DNA of 64,000 nucleotides from RHKX01 sp046330285. Lineage in GTDB: Bacteria > Actinomycetota > Thermoleophilia > Solirubrobacterales > 70-9. Below, piece by piece: positions 23,810 to 32,736 of this stretch. The notes below the pieces were generated by a model, which worked only from the letters and a program-made list of their open reading frames with translations, was not told where the DNA came from and ran no database searches. Both the position numbers and the translations under genes were made by a program. The stretch lies in NCBI GenBank assembly GCA_046330285.1, contig JAXLSX010000001.1:248001-312000 (forward strand), read 5' to 3'. Numbering within the stretch: position 1 is the first letter of the stretch; every line of letters starts with the position of its first letter.

Positions 23810-26515
23810 ATGGTGAGCGCCACGGCCTTTCGAACCGAAGAGCGAGAAGCACTGCTGCGCGTGGTCACGGCTGCCTCGTCGGCGACCGAGCTCGACGAGA
23901 TCATCGAGATGATCGCGACCGAGTCGCGATCGGCCGTCGGCGCCGCTTCGCTGTCGATCAGCCGGTTCGAGGACGAGGGCACCCGCTACCGCGTGCTGGT
24001 CAACGTCGGCGACCTCGCACCGGGCGAGGAGAAGTTCCCCGCCGACGAGGTCTACGACGTCGCCGCCTACCCGCGGCTGCAGGCCCTCGCGGAGACCGGT
24101 GCCCCGTTCTTCTCGTCGGTCGACGACCCCAACGCCCACCCGACGACGATCGAGCTCCTGCACCAGTTCGAGAAGACCTCGGACATGAGCGTCGCGATCG
24201 AGGTCGAGGGGCGGCCGTGGGGCGGCATCTGGGCTTCGACGGCCGCCGGCGACCCTCCCTTCCGCGCCGACGACGTCCGCTTCCTCGAAGCGATCGCGGC
24301 GCAGATCGCCGCGGTGGTCTCGCGCGGCGAGATGTTCTCCCGGGTCTCGCGGCTCGCCTACGAGGACGCGCTGACCGGCCTCGCCAACCGCCGCGCCTTC
24401 GAGGAGCGGCTCGAGCGCGCCCTCCGCCGGTTCGGCGTCGGTGCGGCCGACCTGACGATCATGCTCTGCGACGTCGACCGCCTGAAGGCGATCAACGACA
24501 CCCGCGGCCACGCCGCCGGCGACGAGGCGCTGAAGCGCGTCGGCCACGCGCTCGTCCGCGCCGCTGCCTCCTTCCCCGGTTCGTTCGTCGGCCGGATCGG
24601 AGGCGACGAGTTCGGGGTTCTCCTCGAAGGCCGGCCCGAGGACGCGACCAACGGCGAGTACCCGGCGATCGCCGAGCTCGCCGCGGGAGCGCAGAAGCTC
24701 CTCGCCGACGACGACGACCCGCTTTCGGTCTCCTGTGGCGTTGCGCGGGCGGTGCCGGAGATCGCCAATCCCTCGCAGCTCCTCGCTGCCGCGGACGCGG
24801 CCCAGTACCTCGCCAAGCACCGCGGCGGGAACCGCGTCTGCACCGCCGCCCAGGTCGCGGAGGAGAGCGAGAAGGAGTGGGTGCCGATCCCGGCGGGCGG
24901 CTTCCGCTCCCGCTTCTGGGAGACGGCCGAGGAGATCGCCAGGACGCTCGACGAGGAGCTCGCCGGGGCACCGACCCTCGACCGGCTCGAGGTTGTCGCC
25001 ACCGCCTTCACGACCGCAGGCGACTTCGCCCGCTGGGCGATCTCCTACGCCCCCCACGGCGAGTCGCGACTGCGCGACGCCGCGCTCGGGGACAACCGCG
25101 AGCGTCGGCGGACCGGGGCCCGCGTCGCGCCGAGCGATCTCGCCTACGAGTCCTACGAGCTCTCCGAGTTCCCGGCGACGGAGGCCGTGATCCGGGCGGG
25201 GAGCGGATCCTTCATCGCCCGCTCCGGCGATCCCGACAGCGATCCGGCCGAGCGGGAGCTCCTCGCCCATGAGGGTTTTCGCGGTGTCCTCGGGGTCGCG
25301 TCCGGCGACGCCGGCGGCGTCTACCTGATCGAGGTCTTCGCCGACTTCGACGACTCGCCGCTCGAGGATCTCGACGCGCCGCTGCGACTGGCCGTTCGCG
25401 CCGCGCTCGCCCCCCACCGCCATGACGACGGCGGCGGCAGGCGCTCGTCGAGCCGGCGCTTCAGTCGCGCCCTCGACCTCGCGCTCGCCCTCCCCGGCCG
25501 GCTGACGACGGCGATGGACGAGGACCACCTCTGCGAGGGCGCCGCCGCCGAGCTTCAGAAGGCGTTCGGCTGCACGGTCGTCCAGGTGCTCTCCGTGGTC
25601 GGCGACCGCGTCCAGCTGCGCTCCGAACGAGGGGCCGACCCGGCGCCGGCCGGCTGGAGCCAGCCCGTCTCGGCCGGGCTGATCGGCCGCGCCGTCCGCG
25701 AGGACGGTCCGATCCTCAGCGGCGACGTCAGTCGCGAGCCCAGCTACCGCGCGACCGACCCGGGCCGCGGAATCCGCTCCGAGCTCGCCGTCCCGGTCCG
25801 GACGGGTCGTGGCACCTGGGGCGTACTCAACCTCGAGGACACCGAGCCGGCGGCATTCGACAGCGACGACGCGGCGCTGCTCGAGGCGTTCGCGGCCGTC
25901 CTCGGCAGCGTCTTCAACGCGATCGACCTCTACGAGTCGCTCGACCGCGCCTACCTCGGGACGGCGGAGGCACTATCGGCCGCGCTCGAGTCGAAGGACA
26001 GCTACACGGCCGAGCACTCCCGCGCGATCGCCGACAACTCGGTCGCGGTCGGCGCTCTCCTCGGCCTCGAGGGCGACGACCTGCGGATGCTGCGCTACGC
26101 CGCCGCGCTCCACGACATCGGCAAGATCGGCGTCCGCCGCGAGGTCCTCAACAAGCCCGGCCCCCTCGACCACGCCGAGCGGGCCGAGGCCGAGCGGCAC
26201 ACGATGATCGGCGAGCGCATCATCGAGCCGATCGAGTTCCTCGCTCCGATCCGCCCGATCGTCCGCAGCGCGCACGAGCGCTGGGACGGCAAGGGCTACC
26301 CCGACGGGCTCGTCGGCGAGGAGATCCCACTCGGCGCCCGGATCGTCTTCGCCTGCGATGCCTACGACGCGATGACGACCGACCGGCCCTACCGCGCCGC
26401 GATGCCCGAGGCGACCGCCCGGGCCGAGCTCGAAGCCGGCGCCGGGACCCAGTTCGACCCTCAGGTCGTCAAGGCGCTGCTCCGCGTGGTCGGCTCTCGC
26501 GACGGCGACGACTGA
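23810..26515 (+). CDS. GAF-GGDEF-GAF-HD-GYP dual c-di-GMP protein
   Basis: The 901-aa cytoplasmic protein has four modules. GAF 1 spans about 15-172. A GGDEF domain (about 185-345) has an intact GGDEF at 264-268. A second GAF domain (about 560-700) is followed by an HD-GYP domain (about 715-890) with HDIGKIG near 768 and HERWDGKGYPDGL near 822. Both catalytic centres look complete, so it could make and break cyclic di-GMP under control of two small-molecule sensors. A region at about 360-540 is GAF-like but degenerate. The start is ATG 23810; a GTG one codon later would suit the GATAGG box at 23801. Confidence 0.94.
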   Translation: MVSATAFRTEEREALLRVVTAASSATELDEIIEMIATESRSAVGAASLSISRFEDEGTRYRVLVNVGDLAPGEEKFPADEVYDVAAYPRLQALAETGAPFFSSVDDPNAHPTTIELLHQFEKTSDMSVAIEVEGRPWGGIWASTAAGDPPFRADDVRFLEAIAAQIAAVVSRGEMFSRVSRLAYEDALTGLANRRAFEERLERALRRFGVGAADLTIMLCDVDRLKAINDTRGHAAGDEALKRVGHALVRAAASFPGSFVGRIGGDEFGVLLEGRPEDATNGEYPAIAELAAGAQKLLADDDDPLSVSCGVARAVPEIANPSQLLAAADAAQYLAKHRGGNRVCTAAQVAEESEKEWVPIPAGGFRSRFWETAEEIARTLDEELAGAPTLDRLEVVATAFTTAGDFARWAISYAPHGESRLRDAALGDNRERRRTGARVAPSDLAYESYELSEFPATEAVIRAGSGSFIARSGDPDSDPAERELLAHEGFRGVLGVASGDAGGVYLIEVFADFDDSPLEDLDAPLRLAVRAALAPHRHDDGGGRRSSSRRFSRALDLALALPGRLTTAMDEDHLCEGAAAELQKAFGCTVVQVLSVVGDRVQLRSERGADPAPAGWSQPVSAGLIGRAVREDGPILSGDVSREPSYRATDPGRGIRSELAVPVRTGRGTWGVLNLEDTEPAAFDSDDAALLEAFAAVLGSVFNAIDLYESLDRAYLGTAEALSAALESKDSYTAEHSRAIADNSVAVGALLGLEGDDLRMLRYAAALHDIGKIGVRREVLNKPGPLDHAERAEAERHTMIGERIIEPIEFLAPIRPIVRSAHERWDGKGYPDGLVGEEIPLGARIVFACDAYDAMTTDRPYRAAMPEATARAELEAGAGTQFDPQVVKALLRVVGSRDGDD

Positions 26516-26545
26516 GGGCGCCGCGGGCCGGCTGCCCGGCCGGGC

Positions 26546-26863
26546 TCAGCGGTTCGCGATCAACGCCTCGCGCGGGATGTGGGCGGCGTCGAGGTCGACC
26601 CGCTTTCCCTTGAACGGGATGCCCTCACGGCGCAGCAGCCGGCGCTGCCGCTCGCCCTGGGCGAAGGTGCCGTCGGAACGGACGATCCGGTGCCACGGCA
26701 CCTTCTCGCTCGTGGTCGCGAGGATCCGCCCCGGCAGTCGCGGCGCCTCCGGACAGAGATCGCCGTAGGTCGTCACGAAACCCTCGGGGACCGATCGGAT
26801 CAGCTCGATGATCGCCCGCTCACGCTCGGCCCCGGTCAGCTGCTCGTTCTTCTTCTTCGCCAC
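26546..26863 (-). CDS. Alkyltransferase-like protein (ATL)
   Basis: The 105-aa protein has the MGMT C-terminal DNA-binding domain (VPEGFVTTYGDLCPEAPRLPG, VPWHRIVRSDGTFAQG). The alkyl-acceptor cysteine of PCHRV is replaced by Trp (PWHRI), the hallmark of ATL proteins. Those bind O6-alkylguanine and hand it to nucleotide excision repair rather than removing the alkyl group. GTG 26863 is preceded by GAGGAGG at good spacing; the longer open frame upstream is not supported. Confidence 0.92.
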   Translation of the reverse strand: MAKKKNEQLTGAERERAIIELIRSVPEGFVTTYGDLCPEAPRLPGRILATTSEKVPWHRIVRSDGTFAQGERQRRLLRREGIPFKGKRVDLDAAHIPREALIANR

Positions 26864-26942
26864 GTCGTCCTCCTCGCTCTCGACGCGACAACTCTGCCGC
26901 AGCGGAGCGCACACGTGGGACGACCAACGTGCCGGAGGGTCA

Positions 26943-26970
26943 CGGACGTGCGCCGATCGACGCACGTCCG
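26943..26970. promoter_or_regulatory. 10-bp perfect inverted repeat upstream of the ATL gene
   Basis: CGGACGTGCG (26943-26952) and CGCACGTCCG (26961-26970) flank an 8-nt spacer. It lies 80 nt upstream of the ATL start and next to the small minus-strand ORF ending at 26985, so it may be a terminator for the latter or an operator for the former. Confidence 0.45.
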
Positions 26971-26984
26971 GGTTGCACTGAAAC

Positions 26985-27173
26985 TCAGGTGCCGGGCTTG
27001 CCGGCGCTGCGCAGGTCCCGTGAGGGACCGAAGTGCGGGAGCGAGATCGAGCGCTGGGACCCGAGCCAGAGCTCGATGACCCGGCGGTCGACGAGATCGA
27101 ACGAATGCCCGATCGGGGCATCGTCGACCCGGCTCAACCGGTCGCGGATGTTGTTGCTGCTGCTGTTCTTCAC
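26985..27173 (-). CDS. Possible small protein, unknown
   Basis: A 62-aa frame opens at GTG 27173. Nearly every codon ends in G or C, as in the real genes here. The start has only a weak GGACGG upstream, and the frame stays open far upstream because it is antisense to the next gene. The product begins Ser/Asn-rich and contains SFDLVDRRVIELWLGSQRS; no family was recognised. The surrounding 481-bp gap otherwise holds two inverted repeats and no other supported gene. Confidence 0.35.
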   Translation of the reverse strand: MKNSSSNNIRDRLSRVDDAPIGHSFDLVDRRVIELWLGSQRSISLPHFGPSRDLRSAGKPGT

Positions 27174-27295
27174 CCCGTCCGCATCGACACAGGACAAAGG
27201 TGACTTGAGAGTGAATGGACACGCCCAGGTGATCGGCGTCTCGTCGCCCCCCTTCGCATAGGCTGCCGCTCCGAACGGCCGGGTGGGGAACTGCG

Positions 27296-27316
27296 GGCGG
27301 CACCGGATGTGCCGCC
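27296..27316 (+). promoter_or_regulatory. Leader hairpin of the lipoprotein gene
   Basis: GGCGGCAC-CGGAT-GTGCCGCC, an 8-bp stem with a 5-nt loop, ends 28 nt before ATG 27345. It may be an attenuator, an mRNA-stability element or an operator. Confidence 0.4.
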
Positions 27317-27344
27317 GTCGGCCAGGAAAGACCAGGGAGATGGA

Positions 27345-28586
27345 ATGGGAATCAGAGGATTTCGGCTGCCCGCTGCGCTGGCGGTCACGGCAGTCATGCT
27401 GATCGCCGGCTGCGGCGGCGGCGGCGATGCGAGCACTGAGGAGGCGTCGGTGCCGACGACGCCGGAGGAGGTGACGGTGCAGACGGGCCCCTTCGACACC
27501 GACGAGGAGTTCCAGGCCGCCGCGAGCGAGGTCTGCGACGGCTACCACCTCGTCTACGGTGCCGCTCCGGTCTACGGCGTCTACGCCCCCGGGCTCGTCC
27601 AGGAGTACGAACGGCGGGTGCCGATCAACGAGGCCTTCCAGGCCGACCTCGAGAGCCTCGAGCCGACCGACGGCGTCAGCGATGCGTGGAACCGCCTCGT
27701 GGCCGACGGAGCGAAGATCAACGCCGGCGACGAGAAGATCCTGGCCGCCGCGAAGACCGGGGACATCGACAAGGCCTACGAGCAGATCAACGATCCCGAC
27801 CTGCTCGACGTCTACGACGACTACAACGCGGCGGCCGAGGAAGCCGGCGCCTGCGAGCCGACTCCGGGGTTCGAGTCGCAGCCGATCGCCGAAGCGGCGG
27901 CCGGCGCCGCCGATGCCCCGCAGCCGTCCAACGACGTCGAGGCGGCCGCGAACGACTGGCTGGAGGCCCTGCAGAGCGGGGACTGCGAGCGGATCGCCGA
28001 CGCCAACCACACGCAGAACTACGCCGAGCCGGCTGAGGACTGCAGCGACCTCAAGGAGTCCGAGAAGAAGTCGGAGGTCCTCGCGACGGCCCAGTACGGC
28101 CCCGTCGGGGCGGCGTTCATCGGCACCGACGAGAGCAACGCGTACGTCACGTTCGTGCTCGACCCGAAGACCGGCGAGCTCGAGACGACATCGACCATCT
28201 ACGAGAGCGACACCGGTCTGATGCCGGCCCCCGAAGGCATTGACGCCGACGAGAACGTCGCCGACGCAGTCGCAGCGATCCGCGACAACGACCCGAAGGC
28301 GTTCAACGCGACGCTGTCGGCCGATCAGGCCGAAGAGGGCTCGTTCGTCCGCGACGGGCCGTTCGACACGATCAGCACCGATCCGCTCTACGGGAAGCGG
28401 TTCGTCTCCGACATCCGCGACAGCCCCGACGCCGAGCCCGTCCTGCTCGGTGCCGACAACACGCAGGCGTACTACACGCTCGCGACCGAAGGCGGCGACT
28501 ACATGCTGATCGCCCGCCACGACCCCGGCAGCGAGACGGACTACAAGTTCACCGCCTACTGGGGCCTGGAGGACGTCGAGGAGTAG
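27345..28586 (+). CDS. Lipoprotein, unknown function
   Basis: The 413-aa protein has a lipoprotein signal with lipobox LIAGCGGG (Cys near residue 23), then a Ser/Thr/Glu linker. The first domain is helical (about 50-175). The second (about 200-413) begins EAAANDWLEALQSGDCERIAD, an NTF2/DUF4878-like beginning also seen in the 150-aa lipoprotein at 10518. It is acidic throughout and probably faces the cell-wall space. ATG 27345 has GGGAGA upstream. I recognise no enzymatic motif. Confidence 0.88.
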   Translation: MGIRGFRLPAALAVTAVMLIAGCGGGGDASTEEASVPTTPEEVTVQTGPFDTDEEFQAAASEVCDGYHLVYGAAPVYGVYAPGLVQEYERRVPINEAFQADLESLEPTDGVSDAWNRLVADGAKINAGDEKILAAAKTGDIDKAYEQINDPDLLDVYDDYNAAAEEAGACEPTPGFESQPIAEAAAGAADAPQPSNDVEAAANDWLEALQSGDCERIADANHTQNYAEPAEDCSDLKESEKKSEVLATAQYGPVGAAFIGTDESNAYVTFVLDPKTGELETTSTIYESDTGLMPAPEGIDADENVADAVAAIRDNDPKAFNATLSADQAEEGSFVRDGPFDTISTDPLYGKRFVSDIRDSPDAEPVLLGADNTQAYYTLATEGGDYMLIARHDPGSETDYKFTAYWGLEDVEE

Positions 28587-28587
28587 G

Positions 28588-28794
28588 TCAGGGGAAGACC
28601 ACCTGCCCGGTGTCCGCGTCCGTCAACGTGATCGCGAGCGCCGGGCAGGCCTCGGCCGCGGCCATCAGCTCCTCGTCGGTCGCCTGGCCGACGACCACCG
28701 CGGTCTCCTCGAGCGCGAACGCCGTCGGAGCGATCGCGACGCAGTCGCCGTGGGCGCTGCAGGCGCCTTCGTCGATCGTGGGGATGAGCGTCAT
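28588..28794 (-). CDS. Ferredoxin, 3Fe-4S/4Fe-4S P450-type
   Basis: The 68-aa soluble ferredoxin has CSAHGDC and a distal ACPALAI, leaving three conserved Cys with His in the position of the fourth (CxxHxxC...CP). This is typical of [3Fe-4S] ferredoxins that serve cytochromes P450 and other oxygenases in actinobacteria. Its ATG overlaps the reductase stop (ATGA), so the pair is translationally coupled and should transfer electrons from NAD(P)H. No P450 gene is nearby. Confidence 0.94.
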   Translation of the reverse strand: MTLIPTIDEGACSAHGDCVAIAPTAFALEETAVVVGQATDEELMAAAEACPALAITLTDADTGQVVFP

Positions 28795-30023
28795 GACGTT
28801 GCCTCCTGGTTGGTCTGTTCGGGGGAGTCGTGGGAGTCGGTGGCGCGAGCGTCGCCGGCCGCGCCGCTCTCGATCAGCCGCCGCAGGGCCGCGAGCTCGC
28901 GCGGGCGGTCGACGGTGAGCGCGGCGACGGGACGGCCCGCGCGCTGGTAGAGGACGTGGAAGTCGCGGTCGCCGGGCTCGCCGGAGATGCGCACCTCGTC
29001 GGCGCCCTCCGCGTGGCCGACGTACTGGATCCGGAGGCCGTACTGGTCGCTCCAGAAGCTCGGCAGGGCGGGCGGGCGGGGCGGCTCGCCGACGATCGCC
29101 GTGGCGACGGCGACACCCTGGCGGCTCGCCGCGTCCCAGAGCTCAGTCCGGACGTGGTCGAACAGGCGCGGATCGAACGGCCGCGAGACGTCGCCGGCCG
29201 CCCAGACGTGCGGGATGCCGGTCCGGCCCGCGGCGTCGGTGGCGATCCCGGCCGGGTCGAGGCCGCTGCCGGCGACCCAGTCGGCGGCCGGAGCAACACC
29301 GACGCCGACGACGACCGCGTCGCACCCGAGCTTCGACCCGTCGGCAAGGGTCAGCTCCTCGACCCTGCCGTTGCCGGCGGCCGAATCGAGCATCGCGCCG
29401 GTGAGGACGCGGACGCCCTGGTCGCGGTGGTGGTCGACGATCCAGCGCCCGACCCGTTCGCCGAGGATCCCGGCGAGCGGAACGTCGAGCGCCTCGACGA
29501 TCGTGACCTCCACCCCCTGCCCACGTGCTGTGGCGGCGACCTCCTGGCCGATGAAGCCGGCGCCGACGATCGCCAGGCGCGAGCCGCCGTCGAGCGCCTC
29601 CCGCAGGCGTCCGGCGTCAGCCAGCGTCCGCAGCGGGAACGCGTTCTCGAAGCGCTCGAGCGCGGGCAGCATCCGCGCTGCCGCGCCGGTCGCTATCACC
29701 AGCTCGTCGAAGCCGAGGACCGACCCGTCGTCGAGCGTGAGCTCCCGCGTCTCGGGGTCGAGGCCGGAGGCACGGCGTCCGAGCAGAAGCTCGACGTCGT
29801 TGTCGGCGTACCAGTCCTCCTCGCGGAACCGGACGGACGCGCCGTCGGCGGCTCCCGCCGCGACGTCCTTGGAGAGCGGCGGACGGTCGTAGGGCACCTC
29901 GTCCTCGGCGCAGACGATCCGGATCGGAGCCTCGTAGCCGCGCTTGCGGAGGGTCTCCGCGCAACGCTGGGCAGCGAGTCCGCCGCCGGCGATGAGAACG
30001 CCGTGGCCGTTCGCGCGGCTCAC
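28791..30023 (-). CDS. FAD-dependent ferredoxin reductase
   Basis: The 410-aa protein is a rubredoxin/ferredoxin-reductase-like flavoenzyme. The N-terminal FAD fold is GVLIAGGGLAAQRCAETL, the NAD(P) fold is RLAIVGAGFIGQEVAATA, and the second FAD motif is GIPHVWAAGDVS. GTG 30023 overlaps the stop of the membrane-protein gene (GTGA). With the 3Fe-4S ferredoxin downstream it makes a complete NAD(P)H-to-ferredoxin chain. The acidic C-terminal 25 residues are not conserved in the fold. Confidence 0.94.
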   Translation of the reverse strand: MSRANGHGVLIAGGGLAAQRCAETLRKRGYEAPIRIVCAEDEVPYDRPPLSKDVAAGAADGASVRFREEDWYADNDVELLLGRRASGLDPETRELTLDDGSVLGFDELVIATGAAARMLPALERFENAFPLRTLADAGRLREALDGGSRLAIVGAGFIGQEVAATARGQGVEVTIVEALDVPLAGILGERVGRWIVDHHRDQGVRVLTGAMLDSAAGNGRVEELTLADGSKLGCDAVVVGVGVAPAADWVAGSGLDPAGIATDAAGRTGIPHVWAAGDVSRPFDPRLFDHVRTELWDAASRQGVAVATAIVGEPPRPPALPSFWSDQYGLRIQYVGHAEGADEVRISGEPGDRDFHVLYQRAGRPVAALTVDRPRELAALRRLIESGAAGDARATDSHDSPEQTNQEATS

Positions 30024-30694
30024 GACGCCTCCTCGATCGCGGCGGTCAGGCTCGCCCGGGCCTGGGCCCGCGCCAGGGTCGGCGAGGCCACCGGGCGCGG
30101 GGGCGCGGGGGCTGCCGGCGCCGGGCGAGCCGGCCGGGCCGCGGCCCGACGCTTGCGCCGCCACGGCTCGGTCATCCGGATCACCAGCAGGACCGCGACC
30201 ACCGGGGCAGTGACGTAGAGCCAGGCTCGCAGCCAGGGCGTCGAGGCGTCGGTCCCGGCGCCGAGCGTGTGAGCCACCGCCAGCACGTAGACGGCGATCG
30301 TCGCCCGGTGGGCCTTGCGCCACCGCCGCGCGCCGATCCGGCGGCGGCCGTAGTAGCTGAGCCCGAGGGCGGCGGCGAGGTAGCCGGCGCCGATCCCGAG
30401 CCCGACCCAGAGCGGCCGGTAGTCGATGAACCCGGGCAGGAGGATCCCCTTGATCCCCGGGTTGAGGAAGGCGTCTCCGAGCAGCGTGATGCCGTGGATC
30501 GCGATCGCGAGCAGGCCGCCGAGCGCGAGCTGCTCGTGGAGGGCGAGCATCTTCGCGGCGCGGCCGGGCTTGCGCATGATCCGCCCGGACATGACCAGGC
30601 CGAGTACGACCGAGGCCGTGATCAGCCCGAGGGCGACGAGTCCGGAGGCTCGGCTGGCGAGCCACCAGAGATGGTCGTGGACGGCGGGGGTCAT
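30020..30694 (-). CDS. Ferric-reductase-like transmembrane protein
   Basis: The 224-aa membrane protein has about six helices. Paired histidines HDHLWW, LHEQLALGGLLAIAIHG and HRATIAVYVLAVAHTL are arranged as in the haem-b-binding core of ferric reductase/NOX-like or MsrQ-type proteins. The C-terminal 50 residues are Arg/Ala/Pro-rich and cytoplasmic. It overlaps apbE and the reductase gene by 4 bp each. It likely carries electrons across the membrane via haem b; the terminal acceptor is unknown. Confidence 0.88.
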   Translation of the reverse strand: MTPAVHDHLWWLASRASGLVALGLITASVVLGLVMSGRIMRKPGRAAKMLALHEQLALGGLLAIAIHGITLLGDAFLNPGIKGILLPGFIDYRPLWVGLGIGAGYLAAALGLSYYGRRRIGARRWRKAHRATIAVYVLAVAHTLGAGTDASTPWLRAWLYVTAPVVAVLLVIRMTEPWRRKRRAAARPARPAPAAPAPPRPVASPTLARAQARASLTAAIEEAS

Positions 30695-31677
30695 GCCGCC
30701 ACCTCCTTCAGCATTGCGGCGGGGACACGGACGGTCATGCGCGGCTTCAGCTCGATCGGTCCGACCGGCTCGGCCTCGCCGTCCTCGTGGAAGATCACGC
30801 CCCCGTGATCGCGCAGGAGCTCGCGGGCGCCGTCGGGGCCGGAGAGCAGGGCCGCCTTGGCGGTCGTCTCCGCCTCGACGCCTGTCGGTGCCAGCGCGGT
30901 CGCGCCGACCAGGCCGGTCCAGGCCGGCTCGCCAGTCCGCGGATCGATCAAGTGGTGGGCGTAGCGGCCGTCCTCGCGCCGCCAGACGCGGATGTTGATC
31001 CCGGAGCTGGCGACGGCGCCGCTCTCTATATAGAGGCGGCGGTCCTGGGCGCCGGTCAGCGGATGCTCGACGAGCACCTCCTGGCGCTCGGGCAGGGTGC
31101 CGCCGACCCGGAGGTCGCCACCGCAGCCGATCACATACCGGGTCTGGCCCTCGAGCCGCTCGGCGATCAGGTCGGCGGCGAGGCCCTTGCCGATGCCGCC
31201 GCTGTCGAAGCGGACGCCGGCGGGGCGGCGGATGACTCCGGCCTCCTCGTCGACCTCGACCATCGCCCAGCGCCGGGCCGGATCGGGCCGGGCGGGCTTG
31301 CGCTCGGGCGCCATCAGCAGCGCCGTCTTCAGGTCGGCTGACTCCGATCCCTCGCGGGAGCCGACGTAGCCGGCATCCTCGATCGCGTCGACGAGCGTCG
31401 GATCGACGAGGCCGTCGGTCCGACGTGCCGCCGTGAGACCGGCGGTGACCGCGTCGCGGAGCAGCGGCGAGGCCGGGACGACGTCGCCGACGTAGGCGTT
31501 GAGGGCGCAGAGCTCGCTGTCGGGTCGGAACCGCGACAGGCACTGCTCGAACTCCTCGATGAACGACTTGGTCTCGGCGACCGCCTCGATCGGATCGATG
31601 CCGGCCGGGCCGGGCTCGCCGACGATCAGCCGGATCTCCGAGCCCATGGCCCTGAATGTCACGTCGGCGCCGCTCAT
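30691..31677 (-). CDS. apbE: FAD:protein FMN transferase (ApbE)
   Basis: The 328-aa enzyme attaches FMN covalently to Ser/Thr of target flavoproteins using FAD and Mg2+. Recognised features are MGSEIRL near the start, FDSGGIGKGLAADLI, GCGGDLRVGG and HHLIDPRTGEP, with Asp and Thr metal ligands in the C-terminal part (TALAPTGVEAETTAKAALL). It lacks the lipoprotein signal of many ApbEs, so it is probably cytoplasmic. No canonical FMN-binding target protein is visible in this operon, which is unusual for an ApbE-membrane-reductase cluster. Confidence 0.95.
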   Translation of the reverse strand: MSGADVTFRAMGSEIRLIVGEPGPAGIDPIEAVAETKSFIEEFEQCLSRFRPDSELCALNAYVGDVVPASPLLRDAVTAGLTAARRTDGLVDPTLVDAIEDAGYVGSREGSESADLKTALLMAPERKPARPDPARRWAMVEVDEEAGVIRRPAGVRFDSGGIGKGLAADLIAERLEGQTRYVIGCGGDLRVGGTLPERQEVLVEHPLTGAQDRRLYIESGAVASSGINIRVWRREDGRYAHHLIDPRTGEPAWTGLVGATALAPTGVEAETTAKAALLSGPDGARELLRDHGGVIFHEDGEAEPVGPIELKPRMTVRVPAAMLKEVAA

Positions 31678-32108
31678 GAGCTCGACGTGACGGGCGCCGG
31701 GGCGGGCGCGGGGGCCGGGGCAGGTGCGGGGGCGGCGCTGGTCACCGTGCTCGAGGACGTCGAGCCGGTGGCGGAGCTCGTCACCGGGACCGCCGTGCCG
31801 GTCGACGTGGTCTTCGGCGGCAGGTGCACGACCTTCGTCTTGATGATGCGCCGGTTGACCACCGGGCGGGCGACCTTCGCCGCCTTCGGGTCGTTGGCGG
31901 CGAGCGCCGATTTCCCGAGCGCCGGATCGTTCCCGTTGTTGAGCTGGAACGCCAGGAACTCGAAGATCACGGCGAAGGTGGCGAGGGCGACGAAGACCGT
32001 CGGCATGAAGCCGGGCTTCTTCCTCCGCCCGGCGGCCGGGTTGGCGGCCGCCGGACGCGCCGGACGGGCGGAGGTGGGTGAGGGAGCGGCGAGCTCAGTC
32101 ATCGCCAC
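31674..32108 (-). CDS. Small single-pass membrane protein with Ala-Pro tail
   Basis: The 144-aa protein has a basic, Ala/Pro-rich cytoplasmic N-terminus, one membrane helix (about 33-55, PTVFVALATFAVIFEFLAF), a basic external segment (VVNRRIIKTKVVHLPPKTT) and a Ser/Thr/Ala-Pro repeat tail. It overlaps the upstream gene by 14 bp and apbE by 4 bp, so it is a bona fide member of the operon. Function unknown; a scaffold or cell-wall-spanning spacer for the redox proteins is a guess. Confidence 0.82.
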   Translation of the reverse strand: MAMTELAAPSPTSARPARPAAANPAAGRRKKPGFMPTVFVALATFAVIFEFLAFQLNNGNDPALGKSALAANDPKAAKVARPVVNRRIIKTKVVHLPPKTTSTGTAVPVTSSATGSTSSSTVTSAAPAPAPAPAPAPAPVTSSS

Positions 32109-32589
32109 CCTCGCTCTCGCCCCCCTCGTACTCGTGCTCGCCGCCGTCGTCGGACTCGTAGGAGCTGCCGGAGCTGGAGGAGCCGCCGCCGCTGGTGTGG
32201 GTGGAGGGCGGTGCGGTCGAGGTGCCCGAGGAGCCGCTCGAGGAGCTCGAGCCGCTGCTGCCGGTCGACGGCGCCGAGTACGACGACGTGTCGCTGACGG
32301 GCGTCGCCGTCGGTGCCGCAGCGGGGGCGACGGCCGGAGCCGGGGCCGCGCTCGATCCGGACGACCCGCCGGAGGAGCCGGCCGCCGCGTTCTCGGTCTT
32401 GGCCTTCGGGCGGACGTGCCTGGTCCGGTGGATTACCTCCGTGTGGACCTTCGGCTTCGGGTGCTCGGCGGATGCCGTCCCCGCCTCGGCCTGCTGTCCG
32501 TCGTTCGAGCCGAGCGCGTAGCCGGCGAGTCCGCCCAGTCCGAGGACCGTAGCCCCCGCCGCGATACGCATTCTCAAGTTGCTGGCCAC
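32095..32589 (-). CDS. Small membrane-anchored low-complexity protein
   Basis: GTG 32589 is preceded by AAGGAGA, giving 164 aa. One N-terminal membrane helix (about 8-28) is followed by a basic His-containing stretch (HTEVIHRTRHVRPKAK), then Ser/Gly/Ala/Pro low complexity and a very acidic tail (EHEYEGGESEGGDD). It is the first gene of the redox operon, 147 bp from the divergent response-regulator gene. The order of helix, basic/His segment and low-complexity tail is shared with the two other small membrane proteins of this locus. No family known. Confidence 0.82.
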   Translation of the reverse strand: MASNLRMRIAAGATVLGLGGLAGYALGSNDGQQAEAGTASAEHPKPKVHTEVIHRTRHVRPKAKTENAAAGSSGGSSGSSAAPAPAVAPAAAPTATPVSDTSSYSAPSTGSSGSSSSSGSSGTSTAPPSTHTSGGGSSSSGSSYESDDGGEHEYEGGESEGGDD

Positions 32590-32722
32590 GATCTCTGTCT
32601 CCTTCGGTGGCTTGGAAGTGATCGCGGCCACTCTCGCGGTCGGCCGGGAAGCGGCCGGAAAGAGACGGGTAAAGACTTGGACAAGCTTTCCGGCGACCCT
32701 GGAAGCCGCCCAGGGCCGCGAT

Positions 32723-32728
32723 TACAGT
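32723..32728 (+). promoter_or_regulatory. -10 box of the two-component operon
   Basis: TACAGT, 8 nt before ATG 32737. It fixes the start among two overlapping ATGs. Confidence 0.5.
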
Positions 32729-32736
32729 CAGCGTCG

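Noticed and set aside
32095..32589. AGATVL in the small membrane protein as an ApbE flavinylation site.
   Set aside because: It is inside the membrane helix and there is no FMN-binding domain around it.
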